Assembly (NCBI GenBank): GCA_001557505.1
Contig: LSAX01000005.1
Span: 3,410,001 to 3,474,000 of the forward strand
DNA: 64,000 bases
Source: Reticulascus tulasneorum
Taxonomy: Eukaryota; Ascomycota; Sordariomycetes; Glomerellales; Reticulascaceae
Direction: 5' to 3'
The notes under the pieces are model-generated. The model did no database searches. It worked only from the letters and a program-made list of their open reading frames with translations, and was not told the origin of the DNA. Numbering within the stretch: the stretch's first letter is position 1; each line of letters starts with the position of its first letter. The position numbers and the translations under genes are program-made. Below, in pieces: positions 10,380 to 23,216 of this stretch.

Positions 10380-12655
10380 TTATGGTGATGAAGCTTCAGC
10401 AGCGATCACATGGAAAGCTTTCCGACTAATGACGAAAGTAGGCCCGACGGGAAACGCCCCAGGACTACGGGGAAAGATAGATGCATCGACGACGCGCAAG
10501 CCAAGCACTCCGTTAACCTTAAAGTCCGAGTCCACACAGTAGTCGGGATCATCCTTTGGCCCCATCCTACACGACGACGAAACGTGATGCGAAAACGTAT
10601 TGTCCTTGATGGACTGATGCAGCTCGACACCAGGTACCGGCTCGATAACCCGGTATGGCGCATATGGACTTCCTGTCCGGTTGAATATCGCCATTATGTG
10701 CTCGACGCCTTCGGCTAGAGCCTGCAAATCACGGTCGCCCTGCTCTTTGAAGTAGTTGAAGCTGATATCTGGCACGTGGCGTGGATTGCCAGAGCGGAGG
10801 GTTACCGTACCGGCCGTGTTGCCTGTCTGCATCTTGACAATGGACCAGAAGAATGATGTCAAGGGATATTGGGCGGTGGAGAACCCCGGGAAGTACCCGT
10901 GGAAGCGAGTACCGCCGGCTCCAAACATAAACAAATCCGTGTCGTTGTTCTCGCTGACGCTGGACCTGTACAACAGGGCGAGTGGTGCGGCGCCTTCTCC
11001 GTTCTCCGTAGGGACCGGTATGGCTCATTAACCACTCCTCGAAGCAAGGGTCTGGGATGCCCTCGGCCCCGAAAGTACAATTTGCAAATGGGTTGTTCTC
11101 CCAGGGGATGGATGCTTCAACGGTAACACCGCCTTCGTAGTTGTCCTGCATATAGCGACCCTGTCCTACGATTAGCTACGCTTTTGTAGGTTGTGAAGTA
11201 TCGCGCCGGGAGTATCAATGGCACAATGCTATCGATTCCTATCACGATGGATGGGAGATAGCTGAATATTTGCTTACCACTGCCGGTAGGTCCACTACCA
11301 CTGGAATCCCATATCGTTCTAATTCCTCCCGAGGCCCCAAGCCGCTCAGCTTCAAGATTTGCGGTGTATTGAATGCGCCTCCCGCAACAATGACTTCTTT
11401 AGACGCCGTGACATTCCTAAGCTCGCCGACCTGAGAAGCGTTGTAACGCCGATCAGCTGCGTACAGCCCCTCTCCAACCATGAATTCAACACCGTAAGCC
11501 CTAGGCTTGGAGCACCCTGTTATGAACAATACTCGAGTTGCAAGGCTGCTGGAGCTGAGGGTCAGGGGGTACAACGGGAAGCCGTCCGCATCGCGAGCGG
11601 CCAAGGTTCTTGCAACATAATCCCGGGCGCCGCTTCGCACTTTTTTCTCGTCGATGTGCAATGGGATCTGGTACATGCCTTGGTTCTCGTACCTGTGACT
11701 ATCCAGTCGGTTCATGTCTCGCTGGAGGATTCTGGCAATCTCCTCTTCGGTGTTTATCTCAAGACCCTCGGTCAAAAGGGCTGCCTGACGCACGAACTCG
11801 GAAACTCCAGGGCGGCCGGTGACGTACGATATGTTATTCAGACTAGTCTAACACGCAGGTTAGCCGACTCTAGCTCTGACGGGGTTATCTGTGTAAGTTA
11901 CCGAAATATATCCCTCGTGGCCATGTCCAGGGATCCCAGGTGGGAGATAAGTGACGTTCTCGAGCTGGACAAAATAGTCGCGCATATTGGATGCCCTCCA
12001 AGTTTCGTCGCCCGTTATGTCCGCTATGTATTCCCAGTCGTTGTCCGGTGGAAGAGCCATGTTCATTGCGTTGAGCTGTCCACAGCCTCCCAATGTTCCG
12101 GCTCGAGGGTACAATATCCCAGCTCTGGCGCGTTGGTGTTAGCATAGAGCGTCAATCTAGTGAAAGGTTTCGGCGTACGTCTCTGAGCCTTCAGGGGGGT
12201 CGAGTCCGACGTAAAAGGTGCCGTTCGGAAGTCGATAGGTATACTTTGAATCCCTCCGTGCTTGGATCTCGTCTTCGAAATGGCGTACAAAGAACGCCCA
12301 TGACATATTGGCGGCTTCGGCGTTCAGATCAGCCCTGCAAGAAGAATTAGTTGTGTTGTCGAATTCTGGCGGTTGCTCATCGGGAGCTTACCACGCAGGT
12401 ACGCGTTGCAACAGAGTATCTCCATTGTCTTCTCCGGCCTCGATCAAGAACACCGAATGACCTTTGCGCGCCAGGTTTGCACTATCACAGAAGTTAGACT
12501 TGATCCACAAACTCATCCATGTTCTTGTAATCTTACGCTAGAGTCCCCCCACCTGGGCCCGAGCCAATAACCACATATTCATATTCGCCCTCCTGTGCCA
12601 CTGATACACCAGAAAAGAGCCCGGAAAGGACTAAAAGAGAAGAGTGGAATCTCAT
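10380..12655 (-). CDS. Secreted GMC oxidoreductase (FAD-dependent), with an apparent frameshift in the last exon
   Basis: Six exons (12655-12537, 12481-12392, 12334-12179, 12124-11902, 11847-11278, 11160-10380) encode about 646 residues. A signal peptide (MRFHSSLLVLSGLFSGVSVA) precedes the FAD-binding loop VVIGSGPGGGTLAANLA and FLIEAGED. Further GMC marks are YPRAGTLGGC, VIVAGGAFNTPQILKLSG (GMC signature 2) and the C-terminal SHHVSSSCRMGP with GLRVVDASIFP. Family members oxidise alcohols, sugars or specialised metabolites. In exon 6 the frame changes by one near 11000-11015: the reading up to SHTGPYGE and the reading from NGEGAAPLALL are in different frames, with a stop upstream in the second, and no intron fits. 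Total exon length is 3n+1. So the gene is either freshly broken or affected by a sequence error. Confidence 0.82.
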
Positions 12656-14240
12656 GTTGGAGAAAATTTGTTATCGTTGTCGAATGCTGTTGAGACACTT
12701 TACCTTGCTCATTTCCATGACATCAAATGAAAAGCAACCCATACCGTTCGTTTATATATAAAGCTGTCTACAGATATTCTATTCTGTCAACAAGTAACTG
12801 TCTGGTTTTCTTCTCAACTCGGCAGAGCTGCTCTAAACACCGGAAGTTCAGTAGCGGGATTAGCTTAATGCCGATTCGCGAGAGCCAAGCTGTTGAAATT
12901 CTCTTGGCCACGGAAGGGGATTCTTAAGCTAAGCCGATTTTGGCAAAATGAACGCGTCTGACACCTTTGCAATGTGAAAAATCCTATCAAAAGCTGGTAG
13001 GATAAACATGTATATCTGCCCCATTTAATTCCAAGCCCTGCGGGCAACGTTTTCATGACGACAAACTACTACGAAGGAGCTTGGCTGCTGTCTGACTTTG
13101 TCGACACTCCCTGTCCTCGGACACTCTGACAAGGACGTCCGCATGTCTTGGAGTAGGCGGACATCCTTTCATCTGGGAAACTGGTAAAAGAGATTCACCG
13201 AATTAAGCATTTAGGAATGATTAAACAAATTTTGAAGTCGACCTACCCTAAATGTCACATGACAAATCTGTGAGTCAGAGTAAGCAGAGCAGCAGAGTGG
13301 TGCCGCTCGAACCAAATGCCACATTGGCTTTTAGTTGGTAGACTAGAATTATGAGAATATTGCTCCAATTCTTAAACAATTCGACGGCTCCAATCGGGGG
13401 TTATATTGCTTTGCTTTAATTAGTCTGCAGAGGTCAATCACACCTCCAAGAGGGAAATGGGAACCATAAGTATATAGTGACAGCAAGCCGGTAGGGAACA
13501 CGATACTTCACAGAAACTCTGAATTTTGGGCTACAACTCCATACAATCTTACTCTTGGATATCTTCTTCATTTTTGGTGCGCCCTAGTCAGTGCCGGTGA
13601 CCGTGTGAACCCTCTCCACGGCATCAATTCAGTGTGAATTGCCAAAGCTAGTAGAGCCTGTCTTGGGTTCTAACAATAAGGACTACCCAAGTGCTAGTCC
13701 GGCTTGGTGTCCTTGGACCAGTCGGCCACCGCCTACCGCTCACGCGAGACTTAGTAGGGCTATCGGCAGTAGGCCTTCAATGCGTTCTGGGGGATGGTGG
13801 ACTATTGGCAAAAATCTGTCTGTACGAGAAGCATAGTGCTATAAGTACACTACGTATGGTGGAATGCTATATAGATGAGCATATTTTTCGGCCGAATAGC
13901 ACAAAATTATGGAGGTTGCCAAGAATGGATAACACCTTATGGAATGCAACAAGAGCATAAGTAGTGCCAAGCTGGCCCGTCTAGTTCTCGTGTAACACTC
14001 CATGAACGCCACAAAGCAACCATGGGAACCACATGGAGGGTCAGCCAGCTTAAGGATTGGTGTTCTGTGTCAATAATAATCATCCCGGATGGCAGAGGCC
14101 GGAACGGGGTGGGGTAGCTGCAGAGAACCCGCACACCAGCTGCTTTAATGTCCCGCAACTGCCGCTGTACTCTATACTTTCGCGAGAGCTTCCCCTCTCA
14201 ACTACACAACACAGACCACGTCTGAGTTTAAATCGCGATT
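12656..14240. other. Intergenic: divergent promoters of GMC and P450 genes
   Basis: About 1.6 kb, no convincing gene. A TATA-like TTTATATATA at 12751-12760 lies about 95 nt upstream of the GMC start. Small ORFs at 13639-13960 show no family features. Confidence 0.5.
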
Positions 14241-15967
14241 ATGGCATTGCTAATAGGCGCTCTCGTCATCTTCGTGACATATTCCATAATCTCCTCCATC
14301 TTGTCTTGGTACCGTCTGCGGCAGTTCAGAGGTCCTCTGCTTGGATCCTTTTCATACCTGTGGATGGCAAGGACCGCGCTCTCGGGAAAGGCATGGAGAA
14401 TCCACATGGATGTGAAGGAGAAGTATGGGGAATCGCTCATTCGAATTGGTCCAGATGTCCTTATTACTGACGATCCGGACATTATTCGAAGAATGAGCGC
14501 CGCTCGTTCACAATACAAAAGGGACAAGTGGTACACTACCTTCAGAACGGATCCGTACGTGCACTCCATGCTCAGTACCGATGATGACGCCTTTCACCAG
14601 GACCTCAAATCTAGAACAGCCGCCGCATATTCTGGAAAGGATGTGCCGACGCGGGAAGCCGATGTAGATAGTCAGATTGAAAACCTCAAGGAACTCATTC
14701 GCACCAGATACTTGTCGACAGCCACATGCACAAAGCCGATGGACCTTGCTGCCGGCATTCAGTTTTACACTCTTGACGCTATCACCAAAGTGTCACTTGG
14801 AAATGAATGGGGCTTTTTGGCTTCAGATTCGGACGTCGACGCACTCATCCAGTCATTCAGCGAAGTGGGACCCTTCTTGGCGCTCTGCTGCGATATTCCT
14901 CTGGTGCGAAACTTCTTCTATAGCGACTTCATGTTAAAGGCAATAGGCCCGAAGCCCACGGACTCAACAGGGCTTGGCAAGATGATGGGGTTGGTGTTCT
15001 AAACAACAGGATTTTAGAGATTAGGCTGACCTGTAGGAAGGATTATGAAAAAGGCGGTTTCAAAGCGCTTTGAACCAGGCCTACTAGAGCATGAGCATAA
15101 TTACCCAGACATGTTGGCAAGTAACTTCAAAAGAGTGTTCTCCAAGATGATACATATTCTAATGAAAGCCGCCAGGGCTCTTTCATTCGTAATGGGCTCA
15201 GCCAGCTGCAATGTGAGGCCGAACTCGCCTTAGCAATTCTAGCAGGCTCAGATACTACGGCGGGTGTCGTAAGGGGTACACTGCTGTACATTATGGCAAC
15301 TGCCCATGTGTATCAACGCCTCCAAGCAGAGATCGATGAGGCGGTAACAAGTCGACAGGTCTCGTCGCCGATCTCACAGGCCAAGGCTAGATCTCTTCCG
15401 TATTTACAGGCAAGCGGAAACCAAGTCTGAATTTGACGTCGCTGACTGTACCTATTAACAATAGGCCGTGATATATGAAGGAATGCGACTTCATCCTCCA
15501 AATCATATCCTCTTGAGCAAGCTTGTTCCACCTGACGGGGATACTCTACACGGAAGATTCGTGCCTGGAGGAACCAAAATTGCTTGGAACGTATGGTCTC
15601 TTCTCAGGCACAAACCTACGTTTGGAGATGACGCATATTTGTTTCGTCCCGAGAGGTGGCTCGAGATTAGCGCAGACCAGAGATTAGAGATGGAGCGGCA
15701 CGTAGAGCTCATTTTTGGCTACGGGCGCTATGTATGTGCGGGTAAATCTGTGGCACTCCTTGAGCTGAACAAGATCTATTTTGAGGTGCGTACATCTGAC
15801 CTTGATATTCTCATCCGACAGTCTATGGATTCTAAGGGGCTGATCTTCAGTTGCTGCGAGATTTCGATTTTCAACTGATTTACCCTAAAACGCCATGGTC
15901 AGAGAAGCAGTATACGGTCTTTGTCATAAGGGACATGTGGGTGAGAATTACGAACCGGCATACATGA
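14241..15967 (+). CDS. Cytochrome P450 monooxygenase (pisatin-demethylase-like group)
   Basis: Five exons (14241-14989, 15041-15116, 15176-15409, 15465-15785, 15851-15967) give 498 residues, normal for a microsomal P450. An N-terminal membrane helix (MALLIGALVIFVTYSIISS) anchors it in the ER. The I-helix AGSDTTA lies near 297-303, the K-helix ExxR is YEGMR at 357-361, and the heme loop FGYGRYVCAG has its cysteine near 443. Introns 2 and 3 appear to use GC donors (TTG|GCAAGT at 15116/15117 and CAG|GCAAGC at 15409/15410); splicing them restores DMLGSFIRNG and LPYLQAVIYEG. The substrate is unknown. With the following MFS carrier it could form a tailoring and export pair. Confidence 0.9.
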
Positions 15968-16796
15968 TGTCGCGCTCAGGAGGTGCTGGTAAGCATGAGA
16001 GAGATGCTCAACTTGGTTTGAGCTATCCGAAAATTGATATTAGCGGCTATTTCTTTCCCTGCACAACGACGCCTACTGTCTACACAACATGAATCCGACC
16101 AAGCCCCGAATTTGGGCGCCTTGGAAAGGGCAGAGTCGCCAGGTGATATCCTGCATGATCTTAGGGAGGTTACCTATAATTCCTACCCCTTGGCAGCCCC
16201 GCTGTTTTGAGAGAGCTCTGGCATACTATCAAGGAAATTCGTTGTCGTTTGAGCGACTTACTCTTGGCTAAGGTGGATTCTTTGGACTAGGAAATAGCGG
16301 TTTTTTATTCGTCTCCTCTTTGCAGACTCCCGATTTGCTAGTATGCTTTGCTGCTCGCTGATGTCTGTACTAAGACATCAGGACTGGAGTGATGGTCAAT
16401 GTCAAGATGGCAGCACGCTGATCCAATCAACTGAATTGTCTCGGACCTAGTACCAGATGTCTTACTTCATGTCCGGACCGTCGGACGTGTCACAATGCAA
16501 CCTGACTATTCGGTGCAAGTATTTAGGGGGGTGCCCCCCCCCCCCCCCCGTATCTATCCTGCATCACCTCCTGCCGTCCCGGACGGTATAGATTCAGCCC
16601 AGCTCCTAGGTTGCTAGCACGGATACTGAGCTTCCGCTCCTCACTTCCACGTCTCAACTTGCCTGTCATGCCCACCATGAAAGAATTACCAAATGGCTCG
16701 GACTCGATGCAAGTTGCCGAACTTAACCAATTTGTAGCCTATCCGCAAGTTCCACCAAGCGCTCATTGCGCCGTTGCCCAGAAGAACTAAGTGCTG
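15968..16796. other. Intergenic: P450 3' flank and MFS promoter/leader
   Basis: It holds a 16-nt C run (16534-16549) directly after a G run, and a short in-frame leader ORF from ATG 16668 ending at a TAA just before the MFS start. Confidence 0.45.
16534..16549. repeat. Homopolymer C tract
   Basis: Sixteen consecutive C follow GGGGGGTG, so a G/C hairpin or slippage is possible. It lies about 120 nt before the leader ATG of the MFS gene. Confidence 0.8.
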
Positions 16797-18313
16797 ATGC
16801 ATTGGTGGCGCTGCAGACCTGACCAGCCGCTCGCCACCCTCGACCCCATTGCCGAGCGTCGTCTTCGGACTAAGATCGATTTCCACATCATTCCTGTCGT
16901 CTCGATTTTATACCTCCTCTGCTTCATTGATAGAGCTAATATCGGTACGCTAACCCTACCGCAGTCTACAACTAGGCGATCACTGACACAATCTCTGCCC
17001 CACGTCTAGGAAATGCCAAGATCGCTGGCCTGGATAGAGACATTGGCATGGTGGGTTATGATTACAACATCATACTCAGCTCATTCTACGTCAGCTATAT
17101 TCTACTCGAAATTCCTGCTCTCATCGTATGCAAGATCATCGGCCCTGGCTGGTTTCTTCCCGCCACTTCTGTCATGTTCGGCATCTGCTCCCTGGCCACT
17201 GCCTTCGTTAGTACCGTCCCACAGGCCTGCGCCGTCCGCTTTCTACTCGGCATTTTCGAGGCAGGAATGCTGCCAGGTGTTGCATATTATCTATCTCGGT
17301 GGTATAGGCGGGCCGAGCTTGCTTTCAGGTTATCGCTCTATATCATGACAGCACCACTGGCGGGTGCATTCGGCGGGTTGCTTGCCTCTGGCATTCTACG
17401 TTTGTCATATTTTGGAACACTTAAGACGTGGAGGATGATATTCGCTATCGAGGGGATTTTGACAGTTGGCTTGTCACTAATTGCATTGCTTATACTGACA
17501 GATCGGCCGGAAACAGCACGCTGGTTGACCCCGGAGGAGAGGAACCTGGCAGTAAAACGAGTCAAATCTGAAAGGGCGACAGCAGTAGTACTCATTGATG
17601 GGATGAATCGATCGAAATTCCTCCAAGGAGCTACCAGCCCTATTACACTCAGCGTGGCTGTAGTCTTCTTATTCGACGCCATTACCGTCCAAGCAATCGC
17701 GTTCTTCTTACCGACAATCGTCAGGACAATCTACCCGGAACACACTACAATCCAACAGCAGCTCTATACTGTACCTCCATACATAGTTGGTGTCTTCTTC
17801 ACAATACTTTTATCGTTCTTGAGCTGGCGCATGGATCGACGGCACATCTTCTTCATATTACCAGCGCCACTAGTCATAACGGCTTATACTATGTTTCTAG
17901 CTTCAAAAGACCAACACGTGCGATATGCCGCAACCTTTCTAGCCTCGATTTCCTTTTCACTAGGCGCCCTAACTAATGCACAAGTCTCGGCAAATGTCAT
18001 CTCTGACACGGCACGCATTGCGGCGATTGGGACCAATAGCATGTTTGCCCACATCGGCGGGCTTGTCTCAACCTGGTCGTTTCTCCCGTGGGATGGGCCG
18101 GACTACCACATTGGGAATGGGCTAAACTTGGCAGCATGGGGAATGATTTTGATTATAAGCTCTTTGACACTGATGTGGATGAAGTGGGACAACGAGGCGA
18201 GGGATAAGATGGCAGTGGAGAGTGGGGATGCTGACGAGGCTCTGGGCCAGCTAACCCAACATGAGGTGGAAGATTTGGATTGGAAACATCCGGCTTTCCG
18301 GTGGAGACCGTAA
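16797..18313 (+). CDS. MFS transporter, anion:cation symporter (Dal5/allantoate-type) family
   Basis: Exons 16797-16944 and 17010-18313 give 483 residues from the ATG at 16797. Dal5-family marks are DPIAERRLRTKIDFHIIPV, then LCFIDRANIG|NAKIAG across the intron, and FYVSYILLEIPA. Hydrophobic segments fit about 12 membrane helices, and the C-terminal tail is acidic. The family carries allantoate, nicotinate, pantothenate and related anions across the plasma membrane. The N-terminus is uncertain: an upstream ATG at 16668 opens the same frame but meets TAA at 16788-16790, so either a small leader intron removes the stop or the shorter start is used. Confidence 0.85.
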
Positions 18314-19993
18314 AGTGAGGCCATTTAAGGTGATTTGTTGTAACCAAGCTCTGATCTGCCAGCATGTAACTATATAAAAGAGATAGCTACGATAGGCCAG
18401 AACTTGAGTTATAAAATGGAAACGGCATCACAGGAAACATTCAAGAGTTCAATCTCCTCGGCCATCTAGATTACAACAGTTTAAGTTACGTTTGAGTCAT
18501 GAATCAGCCATTCGCCGCGATGATATGGGGGCAGCGGATCATAGAGTTCGCTCGTGCCTTCGTTATCTGCGTCTGACATCTTGGTTTGACTCCAACCGAT
18601 GGGGGAAAATGAACTGGACTGAATGATTGTTGCTATCAGAATTCCCGCGCCGACTCTCTAGGCAACGCGATATAACTGATCAGCAGGAAAATACGATATC
18701 TGGAGCTGAATTTGCTACAGACAGGAAGGGAGCCTGAAATGCTATTCAGCTTCGCGAAACGTGATCATTTCCGAAGTTCGTCAATTGGGATTGGATAGGC
18801 GCTGGGACACAGAACAGCGCGGTGTGGTGGTGTCAACGACAACGACGCCACCATCGGTGCATCCCGCTTTGGAATGAAGAGGCCTCCTCACACCATCATT
18901 GTCGCTACCGGCGCTAACGGCGCGAGAGGACTATTGTGCTACTCTGAAGGTAGATTATGGAGGTACTATAGGAAGCAGGAATTCGATGAAAATTTGGTAT
19001 GTACTTGTGGAGTGACGGCACGGTACGTAAGCGATGATATGGCAGAAGAAACATACATTCCCGGGGTACGGTTTATACTACGTCACGGAGAGACTTGCTC
19101 TTGACTACAAGAGAAGAGGCAGTGCTGAGTCCATGAGGCGATGCCAAGACTGCTGGTTCACAAAGGTCGACCGCATGATTCTCCCAGAATGCTCTGACTC
19201 CTCATCCAATCAAAGGACTTACGAATAGGACAGCCTCATTTCGGCTGTTCCTTTTGCATGCGGTTCCGCAGCAATGATTTCAATTTGCGGAATTCGATGC
19301 CAGGGGATTAGCCTTCAAACCAGCAAGGCGGCTTGCCAGGGGCTCCGGGACTGAGAGCTGTGGCCTAACAAACAACTCTTTCTCCGTGTTAACAACTGAT
19401 TTTCGGATGAAGAAACTCCAAAATACCCGGTATTGTAACTCGGACTTTGTAGGTTCAAAGACTGTGTAGGAACAGAGAGTGAATTGGACACGGTATTTCA
19501 TGATAGTTACACCCCTTACGCAGCGGAATAATGCTCTACACGCAGTTACACATATGATGCTTTCCTGGAGCACAGGATCAACGATTAAATCTATTCATAC
19601 CAGGACGGATTGTTGTGAATGTATGATGTCGCTGCTTGAGCTATAAAGCCATAGGCATATGAGCCTAAGAGTCGACAAGTTTGTACCAGGAGATTATTCT
19701 GGGAGTAATCACATGATTAGTCTATGCCCTAAGACCTATGTTGACTAGAACTATCTAGCAGTGGAACTCCTCTGGACTCCAGCCCAGCGGGAATGCGTAG
19801 CTTGGGAGATATATAACTGTCATCCGAAGTGTACACTAGCGTCACTCAGCTCTGTTAACGCTCTTCTTCGAGATGATGCTACCCGAAATGTTAAGGGAAC
19901 AGTGCAACGAAAAATACACAAAGGACGGCAGATAACTTCGAGGACTAGGGACTAGGATTACACAGAACAGTTGTTTTCTTTCACTGGGAAGTC
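18314..19993. other. Gene-poor stretch
   Basis: About 1.7 kb without a supported gene. A 76-codon ORF at 18874-19104 and a 97-codon ORF on the other strand near 19280-19573 have no recognisable domains. Confidence 0.45.
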
Positions 19994-20590
19994 TCAGACA
20001 TCTCTATTATCCTCCCTGTCCGCTCTTCCCTCCATTGACGGCCCATCGACATCAACCCCTTCTCTTCTCTGCTTCTTAATAGATTCCCTCGCTTCCTGTT
20101 GCTCAGCTTTCTTTCTGTAAACAAATTAGTCGCCAATTTCTCCTATTCAGCCATCTTCCTCAGACCCCATAACATACCTCTCAATGCCCTCGGAGTAATC
20201 CTCATTCACTACATCCTCCCCAGGTGCTATCTGGCCGCCACTCTTCCGGTCCACCGCATCTGCCACCTTCCCCTCCGAAAACGTGGCCATCTGCTCGGCG
20301 TCCTCGTTCGGATTCTGCAGTCCCGTCTCGCTGTCGCCCTCGTAACCCGTGTTGCGGGCCTCACGCTCGTCAACGGGGCCAGAAGAATGCACGCCCTGGC
20401 CGAGGGAGGAAGGTGTCGAGTCGTCGGAGGAGCGCGCTTGCGAAGCGGGAAGCGGCGTACGGCCTGGTGTCATGGTTATGGCGTCTTCCTCTTGATGTGA
20501 AGCGGACTTTTCGGCTGGTGTGCTGGTTGCAGGGTTTGAGGAGGTCGTGTAAGCTTCCGATTTGGGAGGCTGGGGCGGATTGGATGGCAT
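19994..20590 (-). CDS. Small conserved hydrophilic fungal protein of unknown function
   Basis: Two exons (20590-20178, 20114-19994) give 177 residues; an in-frame ATG at 20608 would add six. The protein is rich in Ser, Pro, Glu and Gly, has no membrane segment, and probably is largely disordered. The spliced C-terminal part reads GIERKKAEQQEARESIKKQR, a charged helical stretch that I recall from small fungal proteins of unknown role. No function can be assigned. Confidence 0.7.
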
Positions 20591-21569
20591 AATGACTAGT
20601 GATGACACGTTCTGGTAATATATTGTTTGTGAGTGAATTGTAATTGAGCTCTCGAGGAGTGTGATGTGTGGTGTGTGTTATGAGATGAGTTGCACAGTCA
20701 GTTGGCATATGACATAATATATGTCGATGACGTCGGTGAATTAGCGATGTCCGACACGGCGCGACACGGATCTTCGGTCACTTGAACGGGACATCCAGAC
20801 TACTCAAGATGAACCATTCCCTGCAAAACAACACAAATAGATAGTGTCCTGGCTTTCACTCAAGAAAAAACTAAAACTCTTAGCATTAAGCCGTCGTACC
20901 ATACATACTTCGGCAAACAGAAGCCTCCAGGTCCAATGCATCAACCCAGCAATTGAAGACCATATAACCAACCAAACGCCATGATGTCAGTCCTCCTGTA
21001 ATGTGACCAGATTAATCCCCCAAACGGCTGCCGCCGTTCATCATGAGCATAGATTCACAACTCATAGCCCATGATTCTCTGCACTCACATTTTGAAGAAC
21101 GCCCTACAGGAGGGGGAGCCAAAAAGACGAAACGCTTCAAACGTCAATGAAAGCGTATCCTGTGTAGACAACGACTGTCCACATCGCTTATCAAGATACC
21201 TATGTCGGTACCGCCGATCTCGGATCATGAACTTCGTCTGTTCGCCCCCTGTTGATTGTGTTGCAGACGACGCCTGTTGTAACGTTGGCGTGTGCTCAAA
21301 GAGGGTAGTCGGGCTGACCTCAGCAGCTAGAGAATGGAACTGTCGTAAATCGCAAAGTGTGGTGATGATTCTGGTAAGAGCCAATATAGCGGGCGGTCCG
21401 ATTAGCGATTCCGTAACCCGGGTTGGGCATGTCCGTTAACAAAAGGCAACCATGATCGACCATATGACCCCTTGAGATCAGCTGCAAGAATGGCTTCGCT
21501 GCTTGACGTTTCCATCCTTCACACAAACGCGAGTGAAAAGTGTACCACAATATCCATCTGGTCGGCATT
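20591..21569. other. Intergenic upstream of the small protein gene and downstream of the glycosyltransferase
   Basis: No gene is seen. Imperfect GT-rich stretches occur at about 20660-20690. Confidence 0.45.
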
Positions 21570-23216
21570 TCAGAATATCCGCGTTGTGCTTGGTCGTACC
21601 CACTGGACGACCTCACACTGCCTCTCCGCGCGCCAGGCGTCAATCTTGGGTGTGATCCACCCGCTCGTGAACGCCCCCCCTTCTTCTTCATCACGGTGCG
21701 CGCCCTGCCGAATGCACCGAACGAAGCGGCATTTATTCATGTGCCAATTCCACTGGAAACATTGCGGCTCATCCTCGCATGCTTTGGCACACGCCCCCGA
21801 CGAGTCAACCTCGGGGCCGTCCCACCCATCCCAGTCGCTGTTCTCCCAATCGTCTCGGGTGGCCGGGCGCCCCGGCCGTTTCCATTCGTAGAGATCGCTA
21901 TAGAGTAGGGGACGCTATTTTCCCGTTAGCGGACGCAATCGCACCATTTCGGATGTTGAACTTACCCCGGCCTGTCTCCGGCTGTGCTCCCATCTCCAGA
22001 GGTCGACCATGTCCTTCGGGCTCGTCTTGTGGAAGGTGAGAATGGGCTGGCACCAGTACAGGTCGGCGAAGGGGACGCCATGCGCTGGATGGGGATTGAA
22101 CATGGGCCAGAGCCCACTCATCTCGACACCGCGGTTGTGGAGCGCCCAGCCCAGCACGCTATCACCGCAGCACTCGTGGCGCAGAATGTCAAGCCAGCGG
22201 TGGCTCAAAGGAGCCTCCAGATAATCGCCATCTTCGCCGACCTTCCTGTATAGTAGTTTCATGACAGCAGCGCGGCTCAGGACGAATCCGGGGCCGCCAT
22301 TGGAAAACCATGTCTTTTCTTCCGTCTTCGGATCGATGCGACCGGGGGAGGGACTGCCAAGGTATAGGGGGGTATCAGGGTCAAGATTCTCGAGGAGGCG
22401 GAACATATTGTCCCAGACAATATATGTGTCGGTCTCGTAGAACACGTAGAAGCGGCGGTGTGGTCGCATAGCCCATGCGCGCTCGACCATGGGCAGGAAC
22501 TTGTACTTGTCGAGGATCCAACCGTTGATAGTAGCGGTGGCCTCCTTGTTCACGTCGAGCGTGCCGGTGTTGCGGAGCTCCTTCATATACGTATAGTTTA
22601 GGAAATCGGGGTTATCGATCTGGTAGGAGACAGGTAGATCGGCAAGAAGGTCGTAAGTGGTGCGATTGCCGATCTTCTCGTCGAGATCGGAGAAAATGAG
22701 CAGGTTATCGAGACAAGCGGACACGGTCTGCAGCTGCGAGTCGACCTTCTCCTTCTTGTCGCCGTGTCCCAGCTTGAGCACGGGTTGGATGGACTCGAGT
22801 AGGTGGGTGGGGAAGGATTCGCAGACCTTCTCGGTCGTCTTGCCCTCGACATCCTGGCGCACGGGATTGAAGTAGCTCGCCGTCTCCCACTGGTAGTACT
22901 CGGATCGGCGCGGGCCATCGTTGCTAGGCGGGGGCGGCAGGACCTTCAACTCGGGCTGCTTCTGCTTGCCATGGAAAGAGGTCGGAAGGTACTGCAATCG
23001 AAAGCCGAGGAAAACGAGCGTGACTATGGTCAGGGCAGTGAGGAAGGAGAGGATTCGACGGTATGGCCGGCCGGGACGCTGCATGGGACTCCACGGCGTG
23101 TGATGGCCATGGTCGCGGAGTGCAGGTGATCGGCCGCGAGGGTTCTGGCGATGGCCCAGATGCGACAGCAATGCGCCGTTCATGGAGAGTGCGATTTTGG
23201 GGGGGGGAGTTCCCAT
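21570..23216 (-). CDS. Fringe-like (GT31-type) glycosyltransferase, type II membrane protein
   Basis: Two exons (23216-21966, 21914-21570) give 531 residues. A short basic N-terminus is followed by one membrane helix (ILSFLTALTIVTLVFLGF), the layout of Golgi type II enzymes. The catalytic part holds RFYVFYETDTYIVWDN, a DxD-like metal and nucleotide-sugar site, and FSNGGPGFVLSRAAV, both typical of fringe-like glycosyltransferases. Near the end HKTSPKDMVDLWRWE is also typical, and the second exon adds a Cys-rich stretch (ACAKACEDEPQCFQWN) resembling PAN/Apple-type tails. Donor sugar and acceptor are unknown. Confidence 0.83.

Noticed and set aside
11359..12147. 262-codon ORF on the plus strand
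   Set aside because: It is antisense to the GMC oxidoreductase exons, which have clear family motifs; the ORF itself has none.
18874..19104. 76-codon ORF starting MKRPPHTIIVATGANGARG
   Set aside because: The glycine pattern looks like a Rossmann loop at first, but no following strand-helix pattern or continuation by splicing could be found.
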